A stretch of DNA of 64,000 nt from Flavobacterium flevense. Lineage in GTDB: Bacteria > Bacteroidota > Bacteroidia > Flavobacteriales > Flavobacteriaceae. Made by a program: the position numbers and the translations under genes. The notes under the pieces are model-generated. The model searched no databases. It worked only from the letters and a program-made list of their open reading frames with translations, and was not told where the DNA came from. This document shows, one piece after another, positions 35,012-43,681 of this stretch; position 1 is the first letter of the stretch; every line of letters starts with the position of its first letter. The stretch covers positions 1 through 64,000 of the forward strand of contig NZ_FRCC01000007.1 of the NCBI RefSeq assembly GCF_900142775.1. Reading direction: 5' to 3'.

Positions 35012-36013
35012 ATGAAAGCATTTGTCATTAATAAATACAGCAAAAAAGAAGGTTTACAGCTTGCTAATGTGGCTATTCCGGAAGTAAAAGAGCATGATGT
35101 TCTGGTAGAAGTACATGCTTCGGGTTTGAATGTTTTGGATTCTAAAATAAAGTCGGGAGAATTCAAATTAATTTTACCTTATAAGCTTCCGCTAATTTTA
35201 GGACACGATGTGGCAGGCGTGATTACTAAGGTAGGGAATAAGGTAACAAAGTTTAAAACAGGTGATGCCGTTTATGCCAGAGTTGCTGATTTTCGCATAG
35301 GTACACTGGCCGAATTTATTGCCATAGATGAAAAGGATGTGGCATTAAAACCTCAGAATATTTCTATCGAAGAAGCAGCATCCATTCCATTAGTGGCTTT
35401 AACGGTCTGGCAGGCTTTTGTTGAAAATGCAAAACTTCAAAAAGGGCAAAAAGTATTTATTCAGGCAGGATCAGGTGGTGTGGGAACAATTGCCATTCAG
35501 TTAGCCAAACATCTGGGAGCTACTGTAGCTACTACAGCCAGTGAAAAAAGTTTTGAAATGCTTAAAAACCTTGGAGCTGATGTGCTGATTGATTATAAAA
35601 CACAGGATTTTGAAACTATTCTGAAAGAGTATGATGTGGTATTGAATAGTCAGGATACCAATACCTTAGAAAAATCATTGCGAATTGTAAAACCTGGAGG
35701 AAAAGTAATCTCTATTTCCGGACCGCCTACAGCCGATTTTGCAAAAGCAATTGGAGCACCTTGGTTTGTCAAAGTCATTTTGTCTCTTATAAGTTCCGGA
35801 ATTCGTAAAAAGGCGAAAAAACTGGGCGTGAACTATTCTTTTCTTTTTATGAAAGCAGATGGAACACAACTAAGCCAAATTACATCCCTGATTGAATCGG
35901 GAGCAATAAAGCCGGTTTTAGATAAGGTTTTTCCGTTCGAACAAACAAATGATGCTTTAGCTTATGTTGAAAGTGGTCGTGCCAAAGGAAAAGTAGTAGT
36001 TAGGGTAAAGTAA
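35012..36013 (+). CDS. Zinc-independent quinone-oxidoreductase-type MDR protein
   Basis: The protein has 333 residues. Medium-chain reductase: GroES-like domain with LPLILGHDVAGVITKVGNKV, then a Rossmann domain with IQAGSGGVGTIAIQLAKHLGA. The catalytic-zinc ligand set of alcohol dehydrogenases is absent, as in NADPH:quinone reductases. It is last in the operon, 21 bp after the second SDR. It likely reduces quinones or enones. Together with the other three enzymes it forms an electrophile-reduction cassette under HxlR. Confidence 0.92.
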   Translation: MKAFVINKYSKKEGLQLANVAIPEVKEHDVLVEVHASGLNVLDSKIKSGEFKLILPYKLPLILGHDVAGVITKVGNKVTKFKTGDAVYARVADFRIGTLAEFIAIDEKDVALKPQNISIEEAASIPLVALTVWQAFVENAKLQKGQKVFIQAGSGGVGTIAIQLAKHLGATVATTASEKSFEMLKNLGADVLIDYKTQDFETILKEYDVVLNSQDTNTLEKSLRIVKPGGKVISISGPPTADFAKAIGAPWFVKVILSLISSGIRKKAKKLGVNYSFLFMKADGTQLSQITSLIESGAIKPVLDKVFPFEQTNDALAYVESGRAKGKVVVRVK

Positions 36014-36073
36014 GTTGTTTTTTGATTGTAATTTTCAGATTTTTAATGACTTATAAAAGTAAAACCGTTTCAG

Positions 36074-37456
36074 TTATTGAATAGTGGTATTTGTAAATTT
36101 AACTTGATACGGAAAATTTTCGTCGTTATCCAGTTTGTCATCCCAAACATGGTTTCTGTGTTCGCTGGCAGCTCCCGTTACTACTAACCAAAGTTCTTTG
36201 GCTCCTTCGGGTATGGTGATTTTGGCAGTACCTTGTTTGTCTTTTTTCATTTTACCATAAACTGCAGCGTCATTTTCTTTAATAACAACAAAACCATAAC
36301 GCCATCCTTCTATAGAAGACCATTGTCCTTTTAATCCTTCGAAATCAACAGCGACTTTGGTTCCTGATTTCGGAATACTAAGTGGGATGGCATTGTAACC
36401 ATAAGCTTGAGGAATTTGCTTGTTGGCTATTCGATAATAACCATTTTTAGCAACTTCAAGAGATGTATGATGGCTGTGTTTTTTTTGATCCACAGCAGAC
36501 AATCCTTTAATAAAAGACCTATTGTGGTTTCCTAAAGGATAATCCCAGGCAACATTTTTGCAGGCATATTCAAAAAATTCATCATTCAATTGTTCCTGAT
36601 TGATTCCTGTAATTCTTTTATAAGTTTGCAGCGGATGTTCCGGAACTTTAGCACCTCGCCATAGTTTTCCTAAAAATTCTATTCCGTGTTTTTGTTTCCA
36701 AAATTCCATAAAATACATCGATTGGTATCGGTAATCTTCATGTGAGAAATGTTTGTGTGCATTTTCTAAAAAATGAGGAATCTCCCGTGTGAAACTGCTG
36801 TTATTGATTTGCCAGGACATGAATTGTGCACATTGCTCCCAAAATTGCCCCACATAATTTTGATCTCTAAAACCATAATTTCCATCGCAGGCGGTTTGAT
36901 ATTGAAAAGTATGACCAAACTCATGCGCTAAAGCCGAATCGGTTCTTAATGCCCAGGGATTAACCCATAAAGCCCCAATAACATTGTCATAACCCGCTCC
37001 GGTGGCCAACCATTCTTCCTGATAACGCAGTATGATAATCATTCGGTATTGATCAGTTTTTGACTTTCCTTTTACCACAAATTGCATCGTGTCACGATAA
37101 TAAGAATAATACTTTTCGGCTTTTGCCAATATCGTATTGATATCTACAGAAAGCTTGGTGTTAGCAACCTTATCAGGAAATTGTCCAAATCCTTTTTCCC
37201 AAAAAACAATAATGTTGTCCGAAGAAGCACTTCTTTGATAACTCCATTCACTATCGTCAGCATCAAAATCATTGTTTTTAAATTCAACAGGAATGTAGAT
37301 TTCTTTTCCTCCAATTGGCTTTTCGCCAAAAGTATAAGTGAATTTGGAAGAAGCTGTAGTTTTAGAATCGGAAACAGTGCTTGCAGTAACTTGACCAGAA
37401 AAACTTAAGATAACAGAAAATATAAAAAGGGTTTTAAAGAAAGAAAAAGGTTTCAT
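36074..37456 (-). CDS. Secreted DUF6055-type zincin-like protein
   Basis: The protein has 460 residues. Signal peptide of about 25 residues (LFIFSVILSFSGQVTAS). Zincin-like motif H178-E179-F180-G181-H182 in ALAHEFGHTFQYQ, with GQFWEQCAQFMSWQ downstream where the third metal ligand would be expected. The N-terminal half (about 40-330) is the probable catalytic domain. The C-terminal 110 residues (VAVDFEGLKGQWSS...AKELWLVVTGAAS) form a beta-sandwich, probably glycan-binding or accessory. It is presumably periplasmic or extracellular. The substrate is unknown. Confidence 0.8.
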   Translation of the reverse strand: MKPFSFFKTLFIFSVILSFSGQVTASTVSDSKTTASSKFTYTFGEKPIGGKEIYIPVEFKNNDFDADDSEWSYQRSASSDNIIVFWEKGFGQFPDKVANTKLSVDINTILAKAEKYYSYYRDTMQFVVKGKSKTDQYRMIIILRYQEEWLATGAGYDNVIGALWVNPWALRTDSALAHEFGHTFQYQTACDGNYGFRDQNYVGQFWEQCAQFMSWQINNSSFTREIPHFLENAHKHFSHEDYRYQSMYFMEFWKQKHGIEFLGKLWRGAKVPEHPLQTYKRITGINQEQLNDEFFEYACKNVAWDYPLGNHNRSFIKGLSAVDQKKHSHHTSLEVAKNGYYRIANKQIPQAYGYNAIPLSIPKSGTKVAVDFEGLKGQWSSIEGWRYGFVVIKENDAAVYGKMKKDKQGTAKITIPEGAKELWLVVTGAASEHRNHVWDDKLDNDENFPYQVKFTNTTIQ

Positions 37457-37530
37457 GGTTTGGTTTTTTGGTTGTTTTCGGTCACTATCTACTTAAATAA
37501 AATTTATAAAATGAAGCATTTGCAACGCAG

Positions 37531-38121
37531 CTAATTTAATAACTTATCCCAAATACCTTCTCCTTTTAGTTTAATCACGAAATTTTTAGCAGTTAGTGTT
37601 TTATCAATCGAAGCATAATTGGTTTCGGTAATGGTATTTTTAAAATAATATTTCCCTTTGCAATCAAATTTTCTCCAAATAGTTTCAAATGATTTGCACT
37701 TTTCGGTTTTATAAAAATATTTAGGTTGATCGTTGATTGTGTCAGTTTCGCTTTCCCAATTATATTCTTTTTGAACCATTACAGAATTAAATTTTAATTG
37801 TACTTTTTCATTTTCTATTTTATATTTTCCACTATAATAAGTGTCAGCTTCTAAACAATAATCAACACAAATAAAGTTTTCATTATCTAAAAATAAATAG
37901 TTACTAGTACAACAATCACATTCTCCAAATGATTCGCATTTTTCAACGTTAAATTCTGGGGCTAAAAGATACAATGTGTTTGATAATGTGAAATTTTCCA
38001 CATGTTCATTTTCTTTTAATTTCTTGTTAGGAATCTGTTCTTTTTTAGTTCGATTGCAACTAATGGAAAAGGATAACAGTAAAGAAAATAAAGGAATGAT
38101 GAATACTTTTTTTAGGTTCAT
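37531..38121 (-). CDS. Orphan lipoprotein next to a hairpin repeat
   Basis: The protein has 196 residues from ATG 38121 (MNLKKVFIIPLF). A frame from 38196 runs through the adjacent hairpin. The lipoprotein signal is LFSLLLSFSISC. The mature part is Lys/Glu-rich with a Cys cluster CESFGECDCC, then FICVDYCLEADTYYSGKYKIENEKVQL. The family is not recognised. It is AT-rich, bounded on its 5' side by hairpin C and followed by no partner gene. It looks like a single-gene acquisition. Confidence 0.7.
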   Translation of the reverse strand: MNLKKVFIIPLFSLLLSFSISCNRTKKEQIPNKKLKENEHVENFTLSNTLYLLAPEFNVEKCESFGECDCCTSNYLFLDNENFICVDYCLEADTYYSGKYKIENEKVQLKFNSVMVQKEYNWESETDTINDQPKYFYKTEKCKSFETIWRKFDCKGKYYFKNTITETNYASIDKTLTAKNFVIKLKGEGIWDKLLN

Positions 38122-38142
38122 TCTATTGATTTTTTTAATGAG

Positions 38143-38324
38143 CCGCGTTACAAACGCTACGATTTGTTTTTTAATGTAAGTAGGTACTCGATGCAATCGA
38201 GCACCAGTTTGGGGGAGGTTGCGAGCTGTGGAACAGAGTACTTTCGGCTAAGATAAAATTTCTTGCGAAATGTAAACGTGTATTTACTACAAAATTCGCA
38301 ATCTTGCCAAACGCCTGTTAGCGG
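38143..38324. repeat. attC-like hairpin repeat, copy C (diverged)
   Basis: Ends are CCGCGTTAC (38143-38151) and GTTAGCGG (38317-38324). The inner arms AGTTTGGGGGAGGTTGCGA and TCGCAATCTTGCCAAAC are imperfectly complementary. It separates two co-oriented orphan genes. The last 12 bp, GTTAGCGGTTCG, are identical to the end of copy E. Confidence 0.7.
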
Positions 38325-38333
38325 TTCGTTGTT

Positions 38334-39092
38334 TTATTCAGTTATTAATGTTCCGTCTTCCGTTAATATTATTTTTCCATTTTTTTCGACTTCAATGGTA
38401 AAGTCTGGATCATTATCTTTTCCAATGATATTTCTGTAAACTTTGTAAATATACTTTCCATTTGAGAATGAAATAATGTGATTTCCTCCGCTTCCTTCAG
38501 ATTCCCATTTCCCATTTTTTAAAATAATGTCTGGTTTTGTTGATTCTTGTTCTCCAATTTTCCAAGAAGAATATCTGTATTTGTAATCAGATAATTTATC
38601 AATTCTGATTAAATAGTTTTTAGACTTTATTTTATATGTTGGGCTTTCAAATATTTTTAATGATTTATGTAGAACATCTCTTTCTTTTAATATTAAGTCT
38701 TTTCGTAGTTGTTTTTCAAAGATGCTTTGATAAGTTACAGCAAAAATTTTTCCTTCGTCATTAATCCACACAAGACCTGCGTCTAACATTATTCCTCTCC
38801 AACCTACTTCTGACCATTGCTCTATCTTTGAATTAGCAATCTTATCAATGATAGTTTTGTCAAAGACTTCGTTAAATCTTTGTTTAAATTCTTCCTTGTT
38901 TTTTATGCTAGGTATTGGATATTCTCTGTGTAAAGGGAGATTAATTATACTTGAAATGCTATCAATGTTTTTCTCTTTGAAAAAAGTTATAATATTATTG
39001 ATATTTGCTACTTTGTACTCGTTAAGTTTTTCACTTTGAGCATAGCCAATTCTAGTTATAAGTAATATTAAGAATAATAGTCTAAATTTCAT
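38334..39092 (-). CDS. Orphan secreted protein
   Basis: The protein has 252 residues. Signal peptide MKFRLLFLILLITRIGYAQ. The mature part starts with a helical segment (NINNIITFFKEKNIDSISSII), then LHREYPIPSIKNKEEFKQRF, GWRGIMLDAGLVWINDEGKIFAVTY, and a C-terminal repetitive beta region (KNGKWESEGSGGNHIISFSNGKY). It resembles uncharacterised Bacteroidota secreted proteins; no family can be named. It is framed by GTTAGCGG (38317) and CCGCTAAC (39115-39122), exact 8-bp inverted copies that belong to hairpins C and D. Confidence 0.7.
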   Translation of the reverse strand: MKFRLLFLILLITRIGYAQSEKLNEYKVANINNIITFFKEKNIDSISSIINLPLHREYPIPSIKNKEEFKQRFNEVFDKTIIDKIANSKIEQWSEVGWRGIMLDAGLVWINDEGKIFAVTYQSIFEKQLRKDLILKERDVLHKSLKIFESPTYKIKSKNYLIRIDKLSDYKYRYSSWKIGEQESTKPDIILKNGKWESEGSGGNHIISFSNGKYIYKVYRNIIGKDNDPDFTIEVEKNGKIILTEDGTLITE

Positions 39093-39476
39093 TTCGTGTG
39101 TCTGTTTACAATGACCGCTAACTTTATATAGCAGCCATAAATGGCTACAATCTCCCTAAAATCGGGTTGCTTTGTGTGATAAACGTTAGAGTTTATTTTC
39201 TTAGCTAATATATAAAAAAATCTTACAAAAAATAGCTGGCTAACTTTATTTTTTGAATTTCCCTTAGCGTTTCCAACTGGATTTCCAGTTCTTTTTTAAT
39301 CATTTTTTGGAAGAATTGAAATAAACACATAAAAAAATAATCTGTGTTAATCTGTGTAATTTGCGGTTATAAAAGAAACTGTAATAGGAATGAACTATCG
39401 CCATAAAAAAAATACCGCAAATTCACAAAATTTTAATCTGCGAATCTGCGGTAAAATAAATTTATAAGAAGTAAAA
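39093..39476. other. Intergenic region before trpA: hairpin D, coding remnant and dispersed repeats
   Basis: After hairpin D, the segment 39217-39373 is a diverged copy of 30621-30796, including a coiled-coil frame (minus strand, MIKKELEIQLETLREIQK) and AATCTGTGTTAATCTGTGTAA. A hairpin TACCGCAAATTCACAAA...AATCTGCGGTA at 39409-39453 ends 24 bp before the trpA stop and may terminate the trp transcript. Confidence 0.6.
39115..39191. repeat. attC-like hairpin repeat, copy D (short)
   Basis: Ends are CCGCTAAC (39115-39122) and CGTTAGAG. The internal stem is ATAGCAGCCATAAATGGCTACAAT, cited by its inner GCAGCCAT/ATGGCTAC arms, plus TCCCTAAAATCGGG. It is 22 bp upstream of the ATG of the orphan secreted gene. 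Confidence 0.6.
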
Positions 39477-40238
39477 CTATCGAATTGCTTTTACAAAATC
39501 AGCAATTTTTCCGCTTCCATTTTCTTTTAAGTGAGTGATAAATGCGCTACCAATAATAGCGCCTTTGGCATATTGTGTAGCCTGGTTGAACGTTTCGGCA
39601 TTATTGATTCCGAAGCCTACAATTTGTGGGTTTTTCAAGTTCAAATTGGCAATGCGTTTGAAATAGTCTTCCTGTGTGCTTCCAAAACCAGCTGAAGATC
39701 CTGTAACACTAGCCGAGCTTACCATATAGATAAATCCGCTGGAAACGCTGTCTATAAAACGAATACGCTCATGAGATGTTTGCGGTGTAATCAGGAATAT
39801 ATTAATCAAACCATACTTGTCAAAAGTCGCTTTGTATTCTTCCGCATATACATCTACCGGAAGGTCAGGAATGATTAATCCATCAATACCAACTTCGGCA
39901 CATTTTGCACAAAAAGCCTCCACACCAAATTGCAACATCGGGTTGAAATATCCCATGATTACTAACGGAATAGCAACTGTTTTACGGATGTCTTTGAGTT
40001 GGTCAAACAAAATTTGGGTAGTCATTCCGTTGTGTAAAGCAGCGGTAGAACTGGCTTGAATGGTAGGACCATCGGCTAATGGATCGCTGAAAGGCAAACC
40101 AATTTCAATCATGTCTATTCCGTTCTTTTCCAGATCCTGGATAATTTGTACCGTATCGTTTAAGTTAGGATATCCCGCCGAAAAGTAGATGGAAAGGATC
40201 TTTTTATCTTCCTGTAATTTTTGTTCGATTCTGTTCAT
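39477..40238 (-). CDS. trpA: Tryptophan synthase alpha chain
   Basis: The protein has 253 residues and is a TIM barrel cleaving indole-glycerol phosphate to indole. Catalytic Glu and Asp are in MIEIGLPFSDPLADGPTIQ. Phosphate-binding FGINNAETF and GAIIGSAF lie near the C-terminus, and the loop GFIYMVSSASVTGSSAGF is present. It is the last gene of the trp operon, separated from trpB by a cyclotransferase-like gene and two strong hairpin elements. That is unusual because trpB and trpA are normally adjacent and often coupled. Confidence 0.96.
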   Translation of the reverse strand: MNRIEQKLQEDKKILSIYFSAGYPNLNDTVQIIQDLEKNGIDMIEIGLPFSDPLADGPTIQASSTAALHNGMTTQILFDQLKDIRKTVAIPLVIMGYFNPMLQFGVEAFCAKCAEVGIDGLIIPDLPVDVYAEEYKATFDKYGLINIFLITPQTSHERIRFIDSVSSGFIYMVSSASVTGSSAGFGSTQEDYFKRIANLNLKNPQIVGFGINNAETFNQATQYAKGAIIGSAFITHLKENGSGKIADFVKAIR

Positions 40239-40273
40239 TGTATTTTTTTTAAAGCCTAAAATCCGTCGAGTTA

Positions 40274-40344
40274 GTCATTCCGAGGAACGAAGGAATCACA
40301 TTAAGTGATTTAGATAGTGAGATTCCTTCGTTCCTCGGAATGAC
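40274..40344. repeat. Perfect 24-bp inverted repeat (GTCATTCCGAGG element)
   Basis: Arms 40274-40297 and 40321-40344 are exact complements (GTCATTCCGAGGAACGAAGG...). The spacer is 23 bp. It lies between the cyclotransferase-like gene and trpA inside the operon. Related GTCATTSCGAGG palindromes are dispersed in many bacterial genomes. Confidence 0.95.
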
Positions 40345-40365
40345 AAACTGTGTGTTAGTTTGTTG

Positions 40366-40686
40366 TTAATTAGTAACAATATACGCCCAAGCCGTTTGCA
40401 GCGATTCTAAGGTTACTTCGATGCGTTTGTAATGCAAACCTTCGTAGGTATCTGCAAGATGTACATCTTCTTCAGAAATATCATATACTAATCCCGTAAC
40501 AATATCGTCTGGATTTTCGGTAGCAACAATTATTGGGTATTTTTCTATTCCAAATTCTTCTTCAATTTCGATATAGTTAATTACAAAACCGACTAATTTG
40601 TCTGGAACTCCTTTTAGAGAGCGTCCAAATATATTTTCCTGAATGTCTTTGTCTTTTAAAGTTCCGTAAGCGAATAATTTTTCCAT
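40366..40686 (-). CDS. Gamma-glutamylcyclotransferase-like (AIG2/GGCT fold) protein
   Basis: The protein has 106 residues from ATG 40686 (MEKLFAYGTLKD). The frame is open to 40764 only by running into a structured repeat. AIG2-like features are the N-terminal FAYGTLKD loop, a conserved acidic residue in EDVHLADTYEGLHYKR (candidate catalytic Glu), and VTGLVYDI. The family cyclises gamma-glutamyl amines, but substrates of short bacterial members are mostly unknown. It is inserted between trpB and trpA with no obvious link to tryptophan. Confidence 0.85.
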   Translation of the reverse strand: MEKLFAYGTLKDKDIQENIFGRSLKGVPDKLVGFVINYIEIEEEFGIEKYPIIVATENPDDIVTGLVYDISEEDVHLADTYEGLHYKRIEVTLESLQTAWAYIVTN

Positions 40687-40726
40687 TTGTTCTGGTTTGA
40701 TAATTGAACGTTCTTTATTAGTTTTT

Positions 40727-40816
40727 GCGTTAGGGATGGCAGCGGAGCTCTCCCGATTTTTCATCGGGAAGCGGGAGCATACAGCCCGACCCCTTTTTTT
40801 CTAAGGGGTAACGCCC
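40727..40816 (-). repeat. Structured intergenic element inside the trp operon
   Basis: On the transcribed strand the outer stem GGCGTT/AACGC (40815-40810 with 40731-40727) encloses two hairpins. One is ACCCC...GGGGT with an A-rich loop; the other is TCCCGAT-GAAAA-ATCGGGA. GTCGGGCTGT lies between them. It starts 2 nt after the trpB stop. I recall related GGGCGTTACC...CCATCCCTAACGC elements elsewhere in Flavobacteriia. Confidence 0.65.
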
Positions 40817-40818
40817 TG

Positions 40819-42645
40819 TTAAATTTTAAAATGCTCGATATAATTGCTTAAATCCTTATCACCTCGTCCTGAAAGACAAATGACAACTACATCTTCGGGT
40901 TTGAATTTTTTATCGTTCAGCACGGCTAAAGCGTGCGAAGATTCGATTGCCGGAATAATGCCTTCGAGTTTGCTTAATTCAAGTCCGGCGTCCATAGCAT
41001 CATCATCAGTTACGGAGAAAAACTCGGCACGACCTGTTTCGGCCAAATGGGCGTGCATAGGACCAACACCAGGATAATCTAAACCTGCCGAAATAGAATA
41101 AGGCTCGGTGATTTGTCCATCTGGAGTTTGCATCAAAAGGGTTTTACAACCGTGAATGATACCTACTTTTCCCAGTTTGCTTGTAGCAGCACTGTGTCCG
41201 GAATGAATTCCTTTACCGGCGGCTTCTACGGCAATAATTCCTACTTCGGGTTCGTGTAAAAAGTGGTAAAAAGTACCGGCAGCATTACTACCGCCACCAA
41301 TACAGGCCACTACATAATCAGGATTTTCACGTCCTTCTTTTTCTTTTAACTGCCATTTTATTTCCTCAGAAATGATACTTTGAAAACGGGTTACCATATC
41401 CGGATAAGGATGCGGCCCAATGGCGGAACCAATAATATAATGGGTGTCAACAGGATTGTTAATCCAGTCGCGAATAGCCTCGTTAGTGGCGTCTTTTAAG
41501 GTTCTTGAACCCGAAAGAGCCGGACGAACTGTTGCACCCAGCATTTTCATACGGGCAACATTTGGAGCCTGACGGGCAATGTCAATTTCGCCCATATATA
41601 CAATACATTCCAATCCCATTAAAGCACAAACGGTAGCAGTTGCCACACCGTGTTGTCCGGCACCGGTTTCGGCAATGATGCGTTTTTTACCCAGTTTTTT
41701 AGCTACTAAAATCTGTCCGATGGTATTGTTGATTTTGTGTGCTCCGGTATGATTTAAATCTTCTCTTTTCAGGTAGATTTTAGTATTGTGCTTTTCAGAA
41801 AGACGTTTGGCAAAATACAACGGACTAGGGCGTCCTACATAATCTTTTAATAATTGGTCAAACTCCGCCTTAAAATCGGGTTCGGCCATGATTTTTAAAT
41901 ATTGTTGGCGTAATTCCTCAACATTAGGATATAACATTTCAGGAATGTAAGCTCCTCCAAACTGGCCATAATAGCCTTTTTCATCAACGTTGTATGACAT
42001 TTTATTTGTTTTATTGGTAGCAATGCGTTGTAGCGCATCTTTACATAATTGTACGTTTTTTAATCCCGGTTCTATTTCAAATTTACTGTTTACATCAATA
42101 GCATAAACCGGTAAATTAGTTTTTATTATTTCATTAACAGCATCTATTTCATCAATTCCTATTCCGCCACTCAGGAAAAATGGTTTTTGAGAAGGATATT
42201 GCTCTAAAACTTTCCAGTCAAATGTGGTTCCGTTTCCTCCGGGTAATTTTCCTTTGGTATCAAAAAGAAAATAGTCACAAACGGCTTCAAATGGTGCAAG
42301 TACAGAAAAATCAAAATCATCGGCTACCGAAAATACTTTTATAATTTCAATAGGAAGTTTCAGATTTTGAAATTCAGTTTTCAAATTTAAACAAAAATCT
42401 ACAGATTCTTTTCCATGCAACTGAACTGCCTGTAAATTATGTTTTTGAACTTTATCAATTATATTTTCGATGGTTTCATTGACAAAAACACCGGTTTTTT
42501 TAATGGATTTAGCTAACTCAGGAATAACACCATCAAAATAACGAGCCGATTTTTCCCAGAATATAAATCCCATATAATCGGGCAGGAGCGAGCCTGTCTC
42601 GAGAATATTATCGGGATATTTCATGCCGCAGATTTTGGTTTTCAT
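40819..42645 (-). CDS. trpFB: Fused phosphoribosylanthranilate isomerase / tryptophan synthase beta
   Basis: One 608-residue frame. Residues 1 to about 207 are TrpF: catalytic Cys6 in [31 protein letters not shown] and LSGGIG. Residues 216-608 are TrpB: start [19 protein letters not shown] Lys in [36 protein letters not shown], and tail CLSGRGDKD. The usual trpB ATG is at 42000, and no stop codon lies between the domains (linker ...[13 protein letters not shown]). It may be made as a fusion, or TrpB may also start internally at 42000. TrpF and TrpB are full length and catalyse non-consecutive steps. Confidence 0.93.
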   Translation of the reverse strand: MKTKICGMKYPDNILETGSLLPDYMGFIFWEKSARYFDGVIPELAKSIKKTGVFVNETIENIIDKVQKHNLQAVQLHGKESVDFCLNLKTEFQNLKLPIEIIKVFSVADDFDFSVLAPFEAVCDYFLFDTKGKLPGGNGTTFDWKVLEQYPSQKPFFLSGGIGIDEIDAVNEIIKTNLPVYAIDVNSKFEIEPGLKNVQLCKDALQRIATNKTNKMSYNVDEKGYYGQFGGAYIPEMLYPNVEELRQQYLKIMAEPDFKAEFDQLLKDYVGRPSPLYFAKRLSEKHNTKIYLKREDLNHTGAHKINNTIGQILVAKKLGKKRIIAETGAGQHGVATATVCALMGLECIVYMGEIDIARQAPNVARMKMLGATVRPALSGSRTLKDATNEAIRDWINNPVDTHYIIGSAIGPHPYPDMVTRFQSIISEEIKWQLKEKEGRENPDYVVACIGGGSNAAGTFYHFLHEPEVGIIAVEAAGKGIHSGHSAATSKLGKVGIIHGCKTLLMQTPDGQITEPYSISAGLDYPGVGPMHAHLAETGRAEFFSVTDDDAMDAGLELSKLEGIIPAIESSHALAVLNDKKFKPEDVVVICLSGRGDKDLSNYIEHFKI

Positions 42646-42660
42646 TTAGTTCTATTTTTT

Positions 42661-42778
42661 TTTACCGCAAAGATTCACGAAGTTTTTTCGCAAAGGTTCG
42701 CAAAGTTTTTTTCTGCCTTCTAAAATCTGAAATCTAATTTCTAATTTTTTTACCGCAAAGATTCACGAAGTTTTTTCG
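42661..42778. repeat. 30-bp direct repeat in the trpC-trpF gap
   Basis: A 30-bp string starting TTTACCGCAAAGATTCACGA occurs at 42661-42690 and again, identical, at 42749-42778. It is followed by CTTCTAACTCCCAACTTCT simple sequence up to the trpC stop. Confidence 0.85.
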
Positions 42779-42840
42779 AAAAGTTTAGAAACTTCCAGGC
42801 TTGCTTAAGCTGATAGCTTGTAACTTCCATCTCCCAACTT

Positions 42841-43632
42841 CTAACTTCTAACTCCCAACTTCTCAATAAACTCCGTTGCGGCTTTACCAGCATTGTCCGT
42901 TTTCATGAAGTTTTCACCTATTAAAAATCCTTTGTAACCATAAGGTTTTAGTTCGTTGATAGCATCCACTGAGCTGATACCGCTTTCAGAAACTTTTACA
43001 AACTCATTCGGAATTTGATCAGCTAATTGCTTACTGAAATCCAGACTTACTTCGAATGTTTTTAAGTTTCGGTTGTTTACACCGATCATATCCAGTGTAG
43101 GCATGATGGATTTTTCTAATTCTTCCTGATTGTGAACTTCTAATAAAACTTCTAATTCTAAGCTTTTGGCAAATTCTGATAAAGATTTGATTTCTTCGCG
43201 GGTTAAAACCGCTGCGATTAGCAAAATCAAATCGGCTCCGTGGGCTTTAGCTTCCAGGATTTGGTATTCGTCCACAATGAATTCTTTTCGCAATAACGGA
43301 ATATTTACTGAGGCTCTTGCCAATAATAAATCGTCCAGAGAACCACCAAAATATTTTCCGTCTGTTAAAACTGAAATTCCGCAAGCTCCGGCACTTTCAT
43401 AGCCTTTTACTACTTCTTCCACCGTAAAACCATAATTAATTTCGGCTTTAGAAGGCGAACGACGTTTGTGTTCTGCAATGATTCCAGAATTGCTGTTTCT
43501 TAAATTGTTGCTTAAAGAAATTGTCTTTTTCTCAAAGAAAATCGAAGCTTCCAATTGTGAAACCGGAATGATTGATTTTTTAAGAATGACTTCTCTTTTC
43601 TTGTCAACGATTATTTTATCTAGTATGTTCAT
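42841..43632 (-). CDS. trpC: Indole-3-glycerol-phosphate synthase
   Basis: The protein has 263 residues and is a TIM barrel that decarboxylates and closes the indole ring. Active-site motifs are AEHKRRSPSKAEIN (Lys), LRKEFIVDEYQI (Lys), LLEVHNQEEL (Glu), IGVNNRNLKTF and VSESGISS. It is full length. It lies downstream of trpD with a 49-bp gap and upstream of the trpF-trpB fusion with a repeat-filled gap of 195 bp. Confidence 0.96.
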   Translation of the reverse strand: MNILDKIIVDKKREVILKKSIIPVSQLEASIFFEKKTISLSNNLRNSNSGIIAEHKRRSPSKAEINYGFTVEEVVKGYESAGACGISVLTDGKYFGGSLDDLLLARASVNIPLLRKEFIVDEYQILEAKAHGADLILLIAAVLTREEIKSLSEFAKSLELEVLLEVHNQEELEKSIMPTLDMIGVNNRNLKTFEVSLDFSKQLADQIPNEFVKVSESGISSVDAINELKPYGYKGFLIGENFMKTDNAGKAATEFIEKLGVRS

Positions 43633-43681
43633 TTTTTTAAGATGCTAAGTTTCTAAGATACTGAGGTACTTAGTTTTTATT

